Source of the DNA: Lycium barbarum
Lineage: Eukaryota > Streptophyta > Magnoliopsida > Solanales > Solanaceae
Direction: 5' to 3'
Length of the DNA: 64,000 nucleotides
Assembly: GCF_019175385.1 (NCBI RefSeq)
Contig: NC_083346.1
Span: forward strand, 62,277,821 to 62,341,820
The notes beneath the pieces are model-generated. The model saw nothing but the letters and a program-made list of their open reading frames with translations, ran no database searches and was not told the DNA's origin. The position numbers were made by a program, and so were the translations under genes. This document shows, in pieces, positions 1 through 10,465 of this stretch (position 1 is its first letter; the number at the start of each line of letters is the position of its first letter).

Positions 1-312
1 GTAACCATAAGCCGCCCGCCTTAGCGGTGTCATCTCCGGCCATCTAGGCATGGTGTAATCTCATCATTATACACTCAACATGAAGCATGCATGAGAGCTC
101 AAAGAAAGCTACAACTATGTCGGAGTGACAATAAGGTCGGGGACCTCCGATTATATTATGGAGTAATCATAATCAGCATGCCTCACCTTGAAGGAACTAG
201 TATCATAAGGTGAGAAGACTAGCAACAATGAGCAACATCAAAGAATTCATACCACAAGACCATTATCTTCACAATAACATCATGTCATAAGCTTTAGAAT
301 CTCTAGACATAG
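1..312 (-). repeat. LTR 'H', part 1 (interrupted by element A)
   Basis: This is the middle of a minus-strand gypsy LTR whose left end lies outside the window. It carries the conserved hairpin block seen in other LTRs here (GTCGGAG at 119-125 facing CTCCGA near 145-150, then a CCTCACCTT...AAGGTGAG hairpin near 205-235). The LTR resumes at 12844 after element A, and the CATAG at 308-312 is repeated at 12844-12848. Closest relative in the window is the LTR of element C. Confidence 0.8.
308..312. other. Target-site duplication of element A, left copy (CATAG)
   Basis: CATAG directly precedes the TGTCACGACC terminus at 313 and recurs directly after the other LTR terminus at 12843. A perfect 5-bp duplication is the normal gypsy integration footprint. 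Confidence 0.95.
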
Positions 313-737
313 TGTCACGACCCAGCTAGGGGCCGTGTCGGGTACCCGGGGCTAGCCACCAAACACAACTCGTCCTGCTACTCACCTTACCCATTTAATG
401 CTCTTTTATCAACTCATGCTTAGGACATAAGAAAATCATATTTTCATTAGAGAACATAAAAATAATTTTATATACATAAGCCTCGCGGCCATCAAATTAA
501 TATATACATATACATAAAAGCCTCTCGTGAGACCATCTACCCACACTGCACATCTACGAGCCGCTACTGACATACTATATATATAGGTGGAACAAGACTC
601 CACCATGCCCAAAATATACATATACCAAGAGACTAATCATGAGCACCTCTGGACAATGTAGTGCTCGCAATCAGCTGGCAGCTACTAAGAATCTGGATCG
701 AGCTCACCTCCCTGTCTACCTGTGAGCATGAACACAG

Positions 738-776
738 CGTCCAAAGAAAACGGACGTCAGTACGAATATTGTACTG
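738..776 (-). promoter_or_regulatory. Conserved LTR double-hairpin module (A, 3' LTR)
   Basis: In element sense a CAGTAC/GTACTG stem with a 7-nt loop (758-776) is followed by a CGTCC/GGACG stem (738-756). The same pair, with compensated base changes, occurs in every LTR family of the window that retains this region. No function is known to me; it is an inferred RNA or DNA structure. Confidence 0.6.
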
Positions 777-920
777 AGTATGATAGGCATGAACAATAAT
801 AATACATCAAGGAAATAAGGGAGGCATCAAGTATGGAGCAACTGTGCCTGACTGGGAATTTCATGAAAAGTAATGCATGCTGACTTACTTTTAAGCTTAT
901 CATCATCTCATGTATGCATA

Positions 921-922
<2 letters not shown>

Positions 923-957
<35 letters not shown>
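923..957. repeat. AT dinucleotide microsatellite
   Basis: About 17 AT units within the left LTR of element A; the right LTR has only about 8 at 11076-11091. It creates spurious Tyr-Ile reading frames. Confidence 0.95.
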
Positions 958-962
<5 letters not shown>

Positions 963-2299
963 CCCGACCATATAGGTGCGGTGTGATAATCAGTAACATT
1001 AGCCCGCATCCGGGGTACCATCTCATGCCGCCCACTAGTGGTGTCTGCCCATGCCAACTGGCTATGGTGTATCGTATAAGCTGCCCGCTTTCGCGGTGAC
1101 TGCCCGGCCAACTAGGCCCGGTGTAATATGATTATAACATGCTCATCATAAAATGCTTATAATAATATGCTTATCAAAATATGCTTATCATCGTACATGC
1201 ATAAGGCCTCTAGAGTAACTATATTTTATCGAGGTGATGTAAGGTCGTGAACCCTCGGTTCCATTATGAACTTTTTATGAACATCCGCCTCACCTTGAAG
1301 GTATTTGTACATAAGGTGAGTGTATACAAGGAACGACATCATTTACTTTATAAGAACGTCATATCATATCTCTTGACTCATGTAGCTATTCATGATCTTA
1401 GGCTCTTGACTTTCCGGAATATAGGAGGATCATGGAGAGGAAGAAGAATCATATCATGGGAATATGCCATAGAAAGAAAGGACTAGCCTCACATACCTTT
1501 GGCGTTTAACTGAGCTATCGTTCACGTGTTCTCCTCCAATATCACGTCGCTACCTTCACGAGAGAATTCGCATTAACGTTAGTTAATCGGTTATGAGAAC
1601 TTATCGTTATTTCTAGGAAAAATTGGGCTGCATTTCCTTTGTTTCTACTACTTTTCCCACGTTCTATTTCAACTCCTAAACATTAACAACAACACTTCAC
1701 AATATCGTATCAACAATCGTCATTCATATATGTTTAGCAAAATCCACCATTTTTCTCCATTTTCTCCACATTTATGGTTATAGTTCGTTATCGCGTTTTC
1801 TCATATATAATGCTCACTTCTTGGTCTAAACATCGTTTACAACATATTCATAATCATGGCACATCAACATTTATGATTCCATTCAACTACCATTCAATTA
1901 TGGCACTATTCTCCCATTTAAGACCCATTTTCCATGTCTTTCTACAATTCAAGTATCTTGGCTTTCCAATACCTTAAACAACATCATAAAGTCATGAAAC
2001 TTACCTTGGATGGTGGTGGAACAAGCCTAGAGTTTATTTCTTCCTTTAGCAGTAAAACCTTACTTCACCTCTTTTTGGAACTTCTTGGTTGGATGAACTT
2101 CACTTGAGTTTCACACACTTTGTTTCATGGATTTAATGTGGTTGATCTTGATCTCCCTTTGATTCTTTTAAATTCTTGTGGATGAAGTGTTTTGGATCAC
2201 TCTAGAGAGTTCTTGAACCGTGTAGGTGAGAAATTAAATAAAATGAGCTTAGGGTCCCTTTTTAATAACTCAAAATCTGATTTTTAATGAACAACAGTC

Positions 2300-2575
2300 G
2301 GGGTGTACAGTGGTCGTAAACCCCCTTTACGGGTCGTATACTGGTTTACGGTCCGTCCTCTACGACCGTATTTAAGCATATCAAAACCAAAAAGGTAGGC
2401 TGAAGATCATGGCAGTTTACGACTCTGTTTACTGGCCGTATTTCAATTTACGGTCCGTATTCCAAGTCGTGTTTAACCATTTGATGCATTTGACAAAAAG
2501 TTGAAATTTTGGAATGTTGAAGGACGATGGCACTTTACGGTCCGTAAATCACTTTACGGGCCGTATTCCATTTTA
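2300..2575 (-). promoter_or_regulatory. Palindrome cluster in U3 of element A LTR
   Basis: Repeated motifs around TTTACGGTCCGTAAA and ACGGGCCGT occur many times. In element sense they lie a few hundred bases into the LTR and end just before an ATTAAAAAGG TATA-like stretch near 2265. Position and palindromy suggest protein-binding promoter elements; this is inference. The matching cluster in the other LTR is at about 12440-12715. Confidence 0.5.
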
Positions 2576-2721
2576 CGACCACTGGGCTGAAATGAAATTC
2601 CGCAACTTTCTTGTTTCCAAAGTTCATAAATAGTCATTCCCTACTTAGCAAAACATCACACACTCATGCCCTTCGTTGGTCTATTCATTGTTGGCTCACG
2701 AAAAATTTCCGAGGTGTAACA

Positions 2722-2737
2722 CTCTTCCCCCCTTTTT
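2722..2737 (-). other. Polypurine tract of element A
   Basis: In element sense a purine run (AAAAAGGGGGGAAGAG) directly precedes the 3' LTR terminus TGTTACACC. It is the expected plus-strand DNA primer. A perfect 8-bp stem-loop sits just upstream at 2740-2759. Confidence 0.9.
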
Positions 2738-2739
2738 GG

Positions 2740-2759
2740 AACATTCGTCCTCGAATGTT
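2740..2759. other. PPT-adjacent stem-loop
   Basis: AACATTCG and CGAATGTT form a perfect 8-bp inverted repeat around a 4-nt loop, about 18 bp from the LTR edge. The identical motif, 16-18 bp from the LTR, is present in both array units (20877-20896, 26941-26960) and in element G (44363-44382). Confidence 0.75.
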
Positions 2760-2925
2760 AAACACTCGGAATTCTACGAAAATTTTTCCATAGTTTCCCC
2801 TGTAATTTGACACTACCAGCCTGTCATAACAACCCATAATATCATCGCCTCACAGGGCTACATCACAATATCAACATATCCATGGCCACACATGACCAAA
2901 AGCATAAAAATGAAGCGTACATACC

Positions 2926-3607
2926 TCATATCATCGGCGTTTCGTCCTGGATCTCTCCCGGGGGTTGGAATAAGTGTGGGTACTTGGACTTCATGCTCTC
3001 TTTTGCTTCCCAAGTCATTTTTTCCCGATTGCTAGTCCGCCATAAGACTTTAACTGAGGCTACCTCTTTATTTCGAAGTCTCCGCACCTGCCTATCTAAA
3101 ATAGCAATAGGCACCTCTTCATAGGTAAGTCGTTCTGTCACTTGCACATCATCTATCGGGACAATCCTGGTGGGGTCTCCAATACACTTGCGGAGTATCG
3201 AAACGTGGAAAACTGGGTGGACTGATTCAAGCTCCGATGGCAAATCCAATTCATAGGTTACCTGACCCATCTTGCGGATGATTTTGTAGGGTCCAATGTA
3301 TATGGGACTTAGCTTCCCTTTCTTACCAAATCTCATCACCCCTTTCATTGGCGACACTTTCAAGAACACCCAATCATCAGCTTGAAATTCCAAGTCTCGT
3401 CGGCGGTTGTCCGCATAGGACTTTTGGCTACTTTGGGCTATCAACAACTGATCTTGGATCACCTTGACTTTTTCGATTGCTTGTTGGACCAATTCAGGGC
3501 CCACTAATTGTGCTTATCTTATTTCGAACCATCCAATTGGAGATCTACATTTCCTCCCATATAAAGCTTCATATGGAGCCATTTCAATACTGGAATGATA
3601 GCTTTTG
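2926..3607 (-). pseudogene. Element A integrase C-terminus and chromodomain (3' end of pol)
   Basis: The 192-codon open frame 3504-2926 ends pol. It contains the integrase GPY/F-type module (GPYKIIRKMG, then HPVFHVSILRK) and a chromodomain-like tail (ILDRQVRRLRNKEVASVKVLW...TWEAKESM...YPHLF). In chromoviruses this tail is thought to direct integration into chromatin with particular histone marks. The stretch 3505-3607 continues integrase in another frame, so there is at least one frameshift. The upstream half of integrase resumes at 6161 beyond the inserted solo LTR. Roughly 200 bp of untranslated sequence separates its stop from the PPT. Confidence 0.9.
3603..3607. other. Target duplication of solo LTR B, left copy (TTTTG, one mismatch)
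   Basis: TTTTG before 3608 corresponds to TGTTG at 6161-6165. The reading frame of integrase is continuous across the site if one 5-bp copy is discounted, which supports this as the real duplication with one later substitution. Confidence 0.75.
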
Positions 3608-3827
3608 TGTTACACCTCGGAAAATCTTCCGTTGGTACGCAAGTGAATGACCTAGTGCTGAGCACGAGTGTATGATGTTTCCATGAGTAAGAAATGACAT
3701 TTGATGACCCTAAATAAGATTCCAAAGGCAATTGCGATAAGAGATAGGTTATGCTCCACAATGACTAATTATAGGTTTCGGAAATGTTAAAAGTTGCGGG
3801 CTTGCATTCTGGCCAGTTGGTCGTAAA

Positions 3828-4080
3828 GTGAAATACGGACCACCGTAAAGTGGTATACGGTCCGTAAACTGCCATGTCGTATTTTGGCTTTCAAAACTTC
3901 AACTTTCTGCCAATTGATCAAATGGTTAAATACGACCCAAAATATGGACCGTAAAGTGGTTTACGGCCCGTAAACCGTGATCGTAAATCACCATGTTTCA
4001 GCCTGAGTTTCTGGTTCTGTTATGATTAAATACGACCATGAAAGACGGTCCGTAAACTGGAATATGGACCGTAAACCAAG
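3828..4080 (+). promoter_or_regulatory. Palindrome cluster in U3 of solo LTR B
   Basis: Several copies of ACGGTCCGTA/TACGGACC-type palindromes lie 220-470 bp into the LTR, just ahead of the TATA-like ATTAAATAAGG. Same layout as in LTRs A, C and H. Confidence 0.5.
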
Positions 4081-5244
4081 TTTACAACCACTGTGCACTT
4101 CAAATCAGATTTTCAAGTCATTAAATAAGGGGACCAAGGCTTATTTCATTTCACTTCTACATCACACCCCTTCTCTCTAAAACATCTCTCTACATTTATT
4201 CCACAAGAATTCAAAGATATTTGGTGACCAACAACATAAAACAAGTAAATCAAGAGTAAGAAAACCATCAAAGATCATCCAAGGTCAAGAAATCCAAATG
4301 GAGATAAACTAGGGTTTTGCTCAAAGTGGAGTATTATCAACTAAAGCTTGTTCCTACAACATCTAAGGTAAGATTCATGATGTTTATACATTGTTTAAGA
4401 TATTGGAGAGTTGAAATACTTGGAGTGTAGAAGAATATGGTAAAATGGGTCATGAATGATGAATAGTGCCATTTAGAGAATTAGTTGGAATCGAATCATG
4501 ATTGTTGTTCTATTGTGACATGAATGGGGTTATAAATGACGTTGAAATACCATGAAATAGACATTGTATGTGAATGGACGAAATCATGTGTTATAGCCAT
4601 GGATATGGGCAAATGAAAGTAATTTGAGGAATGTGGATAATGTGAATGACTAATGGCCATTGTTATGATATTATGAATGTATTGTTGACGTTTGGGAGTT
4701 GAATTATGATGTGAAGGAAATGTCTTCCGATTTTCCCCTAGTTTTAGCCATGTGTGCTAATTATCGATTCTAATGATAGTATGACTTTAATGAAGGTAGA
4801 AACGCTAACGTTGGAGGGGAACGCGCAAGTGTAGAATGGCGCGACGGAAAGGTATGTAAGGCTAACCCTTCTTTGATAAGGCATGGTTATTTGGCCGAAC
4901 ATCTAAATCCTCTATACGAGTATGTTGTCTTCCAAATGAATTGATATTCCGAGCTTCTAAGCTCACGATTCTTGATACGCTACGATTGTACTAAGTTTCT
5001 AGTATTACGAGTAGGCCTATTAAGGTAGAAGAGGTGGATGACGATAGTAGTGATAATGCTATTGATGATGACTATAATGATAATAACGATGACGATTATT
5101 ATAACGATGATTAAAAGTAAAGATGTTGATGAGCTATTATGTATATGTACGACTATTATATAACCCCGAGCTTATGAGGCCGGGTATGATATGTAAATAA
5201 GTATGTATACGATTACGTAACACGCGCGCGCACCTCTGCAGAGG

Positions 5245-5345
5245 GTACAGATAACCCTGACGCCTTGGTAGGGCTAGGTAGATGTAACCCTGAAGCCTTG
5301 GTAGGGCCAAGTATGAGTAACCTTTAGCCTTGGTTGGCCAAGTAT
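5245..5345 (+). repeat. Minisatellite in LTR B (about 33-bp units)
   Basis: Three to four diverged units built on AACCCTGA-GCCTTGGTAGGGC. The homologous array in reverse orientation at about 38170-38310 belongs to the truncated B-type LTR there. GC-rich inverted cores (GCCTTGG...CCAAG) could fold. Confidence 0.8.
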
Positions 5346-6160
5346 ATATGAAACACCGATCCTACGTGGTCGGGTATGCTATGGAAATGCTATCTATATG
5401 ATATGAGTACGAATATGATATGACTATGTATTTGAATATGAATAAGGGCATGTATACGAATACGAGCACAAATATGGTACGGGTACTATCACGGAATACG
5501 GATAATGATGTATGCAGACAAATACGTATTAGCAATGGAAAGTTCCTATGAAAGGCAAGTAAGTGCATATGACGACAATATTGCCATCTCCCATCCTATG
5601 CTATTTCTTATGTTGCTATTTATGCTTCTATATTGATATTGATCATGCTTTACAGACTCAGTACATTCTTCGTACTAACTTCCTTTTGTTTGTGGACGCT
5701 GCGTCATGCCCGCAGGTGCACAGGGAGGCAGGCTTGATCCATAGCTGCTTTCTCAGAGACTTCATAGCAGAGCTCCATTTCATTCGGAGCCATAGCTTTT
5801 GGGTACTTATTCTTTTGTGTACATAATTGTGGGCATAGCGGGGTCCTGTCCCGCTCATGTGATATGTTATACTCTCCTTAGAGGCTCGTAGTCACGTGTG
5901 TATGATTAGACGTGTCCGGCCTTGTCGGCCTATATTTTGTATATCTTTTGATAGCCTTGTCGGCTTATATACATTTGATGTGGCATAGATGTCAATGATG
6001 ATTTTAAGATGTTGTCGTCCAGTGGGACTAGCGTGATTAATAAAAAGAGATGTATGTTTAATCGTATGGCTCACCTAGATGTATGTATATATGTAAGCCA
6101 AGGGTGCCCGGGTGGGCTAGCACCGAGTGCTCGTTGCGGCCCTCTAGACGGGTCGTGACA

Positions 6161-7078
6161 TGTTGTTATATGCAAATTCAAAAAGGGGTAAATGATCGTC
6201 CCAATTTCCACCAAAATCCAGCACACATGCTCGTAACATATCTTCCAAGGTTTGAATGGTACGCTCGGCCTGCCCATCAGTTTGCGGATGAAATGCCGTG
6301 CTAATCTTTACTTGCGTGCCCAAACCTTCTTGAAAAGACTTCCAGAACTTAGCTATAAACTGTGCTCCTCTATCTGTGATAATGGATAATGGGATACCAT
6401 GGAGTCGCACAATTTTTTTGAGATACAACCGTGCATAGTCTTCTGCTGAGTACGTGGTCTTGACTGGAAGAAAATGGGCTGCTTTCGTCAGCCTATCCAC
6501 GATCACCCATATAGAGTCATACCTGCCACGGGAACGGGGTAATCCCATGACGAAATCCATGTTGATCACTTCCCATTTCCAGGTAGGGATTTCTATTGCC
6601 TGTAACAAGCCCCATGGCTTCTGATGTTCAGCTTTTACTTGTTGGCAATTTGGACACTGTGCCACAAACTCGGCTATGTCTCTCTTCATGCCATCCCACC
6701 AATACATCGTCTTGAGATCACGATACATTTTTGTTGCACCTGGGTGAATAGAGTACCGAGAGCAATGTGCTTCTTCTAGAATTCGTCGGCGCAAATCCGC
6801 CACATTCGGCACACATAACCAGCCTTGGTACCTTAGAATTCCATCCATAGAAACTTCAAACGGAGACTTTTCTTTCCCAGGAGATGTGTCTCTATAACGA
6901 CATATCTGCGGATCTTCGTACTGCCGTTCTTTCACTTCCATATCCAAGGACGAAATTGGGGAATCATTTATACTAATCCCGGCATCGCCCGAATCAATTA
7001 TATGCACTCCCAATTTGCTAATCAGTGTAGTTCTCGAACCATCTCTTTCCTTTCCGGAGGGATTCCACATAAGCTGCC
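6161..7078 (-). pseudogene. Element A integrase (zinc finger and catalytic core)
   Basis: The 308-codon frame 7070-6144 holds the N-terminal HHCC zinc-binding segment (HCSRYSIHPG ... CPNCQQVK) and the catalytic core with the D, D and E residues seen in MDFVMGLPR, ITDRGAQF and GQAERTIQTLE. It ends in the segment FEFAYNN, after which the frame runs into the inserted LTR B. The first residues are offset from the RNase H frame, so a frameshift near 7070 separates the two. Integrase inserts the cDNA into the host chromosome; this copy is split and inactive. Confidence 0.92.
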
Positions 7079-7726
7079 CATTGATCGGCGGCTAAGTGCA
7101 TCAGCTACTACATTTGCCTTCCCGGGGTGGTATAAAATGTTAACATCATAATCTTTTAATAATTCTAACCACCGCCTCTGCTGCAGGTTCAACTCTTTTT
7201 TTTGCTTGAAGATGTACTGAAGACTTTTGTGATCTGTATAGATATCAACATGCACACCGTACAAATAATGTCTCCACATTTTTAAGGCATGAATGACCGC
7301 TGCTAGTTCGAGATCATGTGTTGGATAATTCTTCTTATGTTTCCGCAATTGCCTCGAAGCATATGCAATAACTTTCCCGTGCTGCATCAATACGCATCCT
7401 AGTCCAACACCGGAAGCATCACAGTATACCACGTAGCCATCTGACCCTTCTGGGAGTGTTAAGATCGGAGCTGAGGTCAATCTGTCTTTCAACTCTCGAA
7501 AACTGCGCTCACAGGCATCATCCCATTGAAACTTTTCCGACTTCTGGGTTAGCTTCATCAATAGGGCCGAAATAGATGAAAAGCCCTGTACGAAACTTCG
7601 ATAATAACCTGCCAAACCCAGAAAACTACGGACTTCTGTGGGCGTCGTAGGCCTTGGCCAAGTCTTCACCGCTTCAATTTTTTGAGCGTCGACTCGGATA
7701 CCATCATCTGAAATAATATGGCCCAA
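7078..7726 (-). pseudogene. Element A RT connection and RNase H
   Basis: The 234-codon frame 7726-7022 contains the RT thumb/connection signature ([26 protein letters not shown]) followed by RNase H motifs: [13 protein letters not shown], the [16 protein letters not shown] helix, TDHKSLQY and VVADALSR. RNase H degrades the RNA of the RNA-DNA hybrid. It follows RT with one frame break near 7760. The frame is open through RNase H, so this is the best preserved part of pol. Confidence 0.93.
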
Positions 7727-7759
7727 GAATGTTACAGAATTCAGCCAGAACTCACACTT

Positions 7760-8300
7760 TCAAAATTTTGCATACAATTCACGGGCTCGAAGAATGCCAA
7801 GTACAATTCTCAAATGGTCTACATGTTCTGATTCTGTGCGAGAATAGACCAGAATATCATCGATAAATACTATCACAAATAGATCCAAGAGAGGCCTGAA
7901 TATGTTGTTCATTAGATTCATAAATACAGCCGGAGCATTAGTCAACCCGAATGACATTACACGGAATTCATAGTGGCCATATCTCGTTCGGAAAGCTGTT
8001 TTGGGAATATCTGCTTCTCTAACTCTCACTTGATGATAACCCGACCTCAAATCTATTTTAGAAAACCACTTAGCACCTTGCAGCTGATCGAATAAATCAT
8101 CAATCTTTGGAAGAGGATATTTGTTCTTTATCGTCACTTTGTTCAATTGTCTTGTAGTCAATGCACATCCGTAGGGAACCATCTTTCTTTCTCACGAACA
8201 AAACTGGTGCTCCCCACGGTGATGAACTGGGCCTTATAAAGCCCTTTTCAAGCAAATCTTTCAACTGTGCCTTTAGCTCTTTCAATTCTGCCGGAGCCAT
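7760..8300 (-). pseudogene. Element A reverse transcriptase
   Basis: Two overlapping frames (8300-8100 and 8182-7760) cover RT. The first holds [21 protein letters not shown] and [12 protein letters not shown]; the second holds [32 protein letters not shown] and the catalytic FIDDILVYS (around 7845-7864). A frameshift near 8150 and a stop before the RT connection break it. The motifs are standard for Ty3/gypsy RT. Confidence 0.93.
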
Positions 8301-8324
8301 TCGGTACGGAGGAATAGAAATTGG

Positions 8325-8941
8325 CTAGGTGTCCGGTAATACATCGATAGCGAAATCAATCTCTCTTTCTGGTGGAAGACCTGGGAGTTCGTCTGGAAAC
8401 ACATTCGGAAATTCATTCACTACCGGAATAGATTGGAAAGCTGGCGGTTCTGCTTCTGTATCCTGAACTCGAATTAAATGATAAATATAGCCCTTGGCTA
8501 TCATCTTCCTTTCGTTGAGGTAGGAAATAAACCTACCCTTTGGGGATGCCGTATTCCCCTTCCATTCAAATATGGGCTCTCCCGGAAATTGGAATCGAAC
8601 CACCTTCCATCGGCAATCAACATTTTCATAGCATGCAGCCAGCCAATCCATGCCCATGATTACATCGAAATCTACCATTTCAAGATCAATCAAATCGGCT
8701 TTGGTATGGTGATCACATATCACAACGACACAACTTTTATACACTTTCCTCGCTATCACAGAATCACCAACCGGAGTGAATACCTCGAAAGGTTTAATTG
8801 GATCGGGTTTACCCCAATACAATCAGCAACATATGGAGTAACATACGAGAAAGTAGAACCCGGATCGATCAAAGCATACACATCACGGTAAAATATAGTC
8901 AATGTACCTGTGACAACATCTGGGGAGGACTCAAGATCCTG
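8325..8941 (-). pseudogene. Element A aspartic protease
   Basis: The 165-codon frame 8822-8325 covers the distal protease (VIARKVYKSCVVVICD, FDVIMGMDWLA) and the linker to RT. The active-site segment with ALIDPGST lies upstream near 8850-8870 in another frame, and a stop interrupts the link from the zinc knuckle near 8942. Gypsy proteases of this clade use D-P-G/S rather than DTG. It would process the polyprotein; here it is frameshifted. Confidence 0.85.
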
Positions 8942-9409
8942 TCACCCAGCCAAAGCATATACGTGGGGCTGAACAACACCTGAAGTATATGCTCCCCCTC
9001 TGCCTCTACCTCTACCTGCCAGCATCTGAGGAGTCTGTGTTGTAGGGCGTACTGAAGAAGATCCCGCTGCTGAACCTGTGGGCTGAGCCCCAACCCTATC
9101 TCTCACCGACGGGCAATCCCTCATCATGTGCCCAGTCTGACCACAAGCATAGAAAGCATCCGTACCCTGATAACATCGTCCAGAATGTAATCTACCATAC
9201 TGGTTGCAGCGCGGTACTGGAGGTCTCCTTTGACTAACATCTCCCCTAAACTGAGAATTCGAAGCCCTCGAACTCTGGCCCTGTCCTGACCGGGAAGAAC
9301 GATCAAACCCTCTGTCTGAAAATATGGGAGGCGTAGTAGTCACTGACTGTCCCGAGTGCTTAGAATACATCTGTCTCGACCCCCCTCCATACTTGCTGCT
9401 TGCTCCCAT
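8942..9409 (-). pseudogene. Element A gag nucleocapsid (zinc knuckle region)
   Basis: A 155-codon frame rich in Arg, Ser and Gly. It contains a C-x2-C-like CNQYGRLHSGRC segment (second Cys lost to Tyr) and the main knuckle AFYACGQTGHMMRDC, where the first Cys is replaced by Phe (residue 86). The Gly/Arg tail (GRGRGRGG) is typical of this family. Nucleocapsid packages RNA; loss of a zinc ligand would disable it. A stop near 9470 separates it from the gag core. Confidence 0.85.
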
Positions 9410-9469
9410 AGGCCTAGTCCTCTTACCTTGCCTTCGGTTAATATCACGATCACTCCTCGGCGGTTGTTG

Positions 9470-10262
9470 TCATTCCTCAAGATTCTGAGCATGGGCCTGT
9501 ATATGGGAAATGTCTATCCCATCTTGCAATGAAGCTGTCAAACAATCTTTGAACAGATATGGTCCCAAACCACTCACAAACCTGTGCACTCGATCCCCCA
9601 TGTCGGCCACCATAGTCGGGGTATACCTGGCCAGAGAATTAAATTGCAAGCTATATTCCCGAGCACTCATGCTTCTTTGCTTTAGATTCAGGAACCTGTC
9701 CGCTCTAGCTCGGCGGACCTCGGGTGGCAAATAATGGCGAATAAAAGCGTCAACAAATTCTTGCCAAACAGGAGGAGGTGCATTTTCTGTCCGCGATGCT
9801 ATCAAATTATTGTACCATAGTATCGCCACATCGCGGAGTCTATAAGAGGCCAACTCCACGGCCTCGGTCTCGGAGGCATGAATAATCTTTAAGGTTCTCA
9901 ACATTTTCATCAATGAAGTTTTGCGGGTCTTCATCCGGCTTCGACCCGAAAAATTTTAGGGGATTTAGCGTCATAAAATAACGGGCTCTTGTACTAGCTG
10001 AAAGATCACACGGGCCCGCATTCTGTCGTTGTGCCTGTGCGTCTACTAATTGCGTCAATAGATGAAGAGCTTCAGTCACCTGCTGACCCGAAGCGACTGG
10101 TGGAGGAATTGGAGCGGAGGCTCCTCCTTGCTCCTTTATGTTGGGCGAGGCCTCATTTTTTGATTCGCCCTCTTCTACATTCATCAGAGGCTCTCTTTCT
10201 GCCCGTCTTTTCGTCGTGGCTTTGCCCTTCTGGGCGGCTGTAACTTTTCCCTTTGGCGGCAT
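9470..10262 (-). pseudogene. Element A gag (capsid)
   Basis: Starts at the ATG at 10262-10260 (MPPKGKV...), preceded directly by the conserved leader end GATTTCAGA. Upstream in-frame codons (to 10346) belong to the leader. The capsid core shows LASYRLRDVAILWYNN, YLPPEVRRARADRFLNLKQ and MSAREYSLQFNSLARYTP, the retrotransposon gag family signature. A one-base-type frameshift near 9905-9915 joins frames 10346-9840 and 9934-9470. A Lys/Arg-rich N-terminus and an acidic Pro-rich linker precede the core. Confidence 0.9.
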
Positions 10263-10448
10263 TCTGAAATCACAACACACTTTTAGGGAGGATAAAATCT
10301 TATACATGGCTCTGTCGCACGATCTCATAAGTAGAAAGACGGTCATTTTCCTAAATGCCCTGTAGCCTCCTGTTTATTGATGTGGCGCGCTACACACCAA
10401 AAACAAGACTCTACTAGACATGGCTCGTAGGCACTTCCTAGGACGAAC

Positions 10449-10461
10449 TGCTCTGATACCA
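10449..10461 (-). other. Primer-binding site of element A
   Basis: TGGTATCAGAGCA in element sense, complementary to the 3' end of plant initiator tRNA-Met, 4 nt from the 5' LTR edge. Confidence 0.96.
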
Positions 10462-10465
10462 CTTT

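Larger units (their letters stand above)
313..2721 (-). repeat. 3' LTR of element A
   Basis: Runs from TGTCACGACC to GGTGTAACA on the plus strand, i.e. TGTTACACC...GGTCGTGACA in element sense, with TG/CA termini. It aligns end to end with 10466-12843, differing by scattered substitutions and by the length of an AT microsatellite (about 17 units at 923-957, about 8 in the other copy). In element sense it carries ACGGTCCGT-type palindromes (2575-2300), a weak TATA-like ATTAAAAAGG just after them, the CGAGG/CCTCG hairpin near 1224 and the GTAC hairpin module at 738-776. Confidence 0.95.
3608..6160 (+). mobile_element. Solo LTR 'B' inserted in element A integrase
   Basis: A 2,553-bp LTR in plus orientation with TGTTACACC and GGTCGTGACA termini and no internal domain. 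It interrupts A's integrase about ten codons after the conserved GGNWD segment. It holds the U3 palindrome cluster (about 3828-4080), a TATA-like ATTAAATAAGG near 4120, a splice-donor-like AAG/GTATGTAAGG at 4851/4852, a 33-bp minisatellite (5245-5345), the GTAC hairpin (5659-5698) and an acceptor-like CCCGCAG ending at 5715. Solo LTRs arise from recombination between the two LTRs of a full element. A second, truncated copy of this family is at 34430-34585 plus 37566-38378. Confidence 0.93.

Noticed and set aside
757..1111. Frames with Tyr-Ile runs
   Set aside because: Translation of the AT microsatellite.
2926..3130. Chromodomain as a host chromatin gene
   Set aside because: It is fused to integrase next to the PPT and LTR, the standard chromovirus position.
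10449..10461. Fragments of a tRNA gene
   Set aside because: Only 13 bases match the tRNA 3' end, at the PBS position; no tRNA fold or further similarity.
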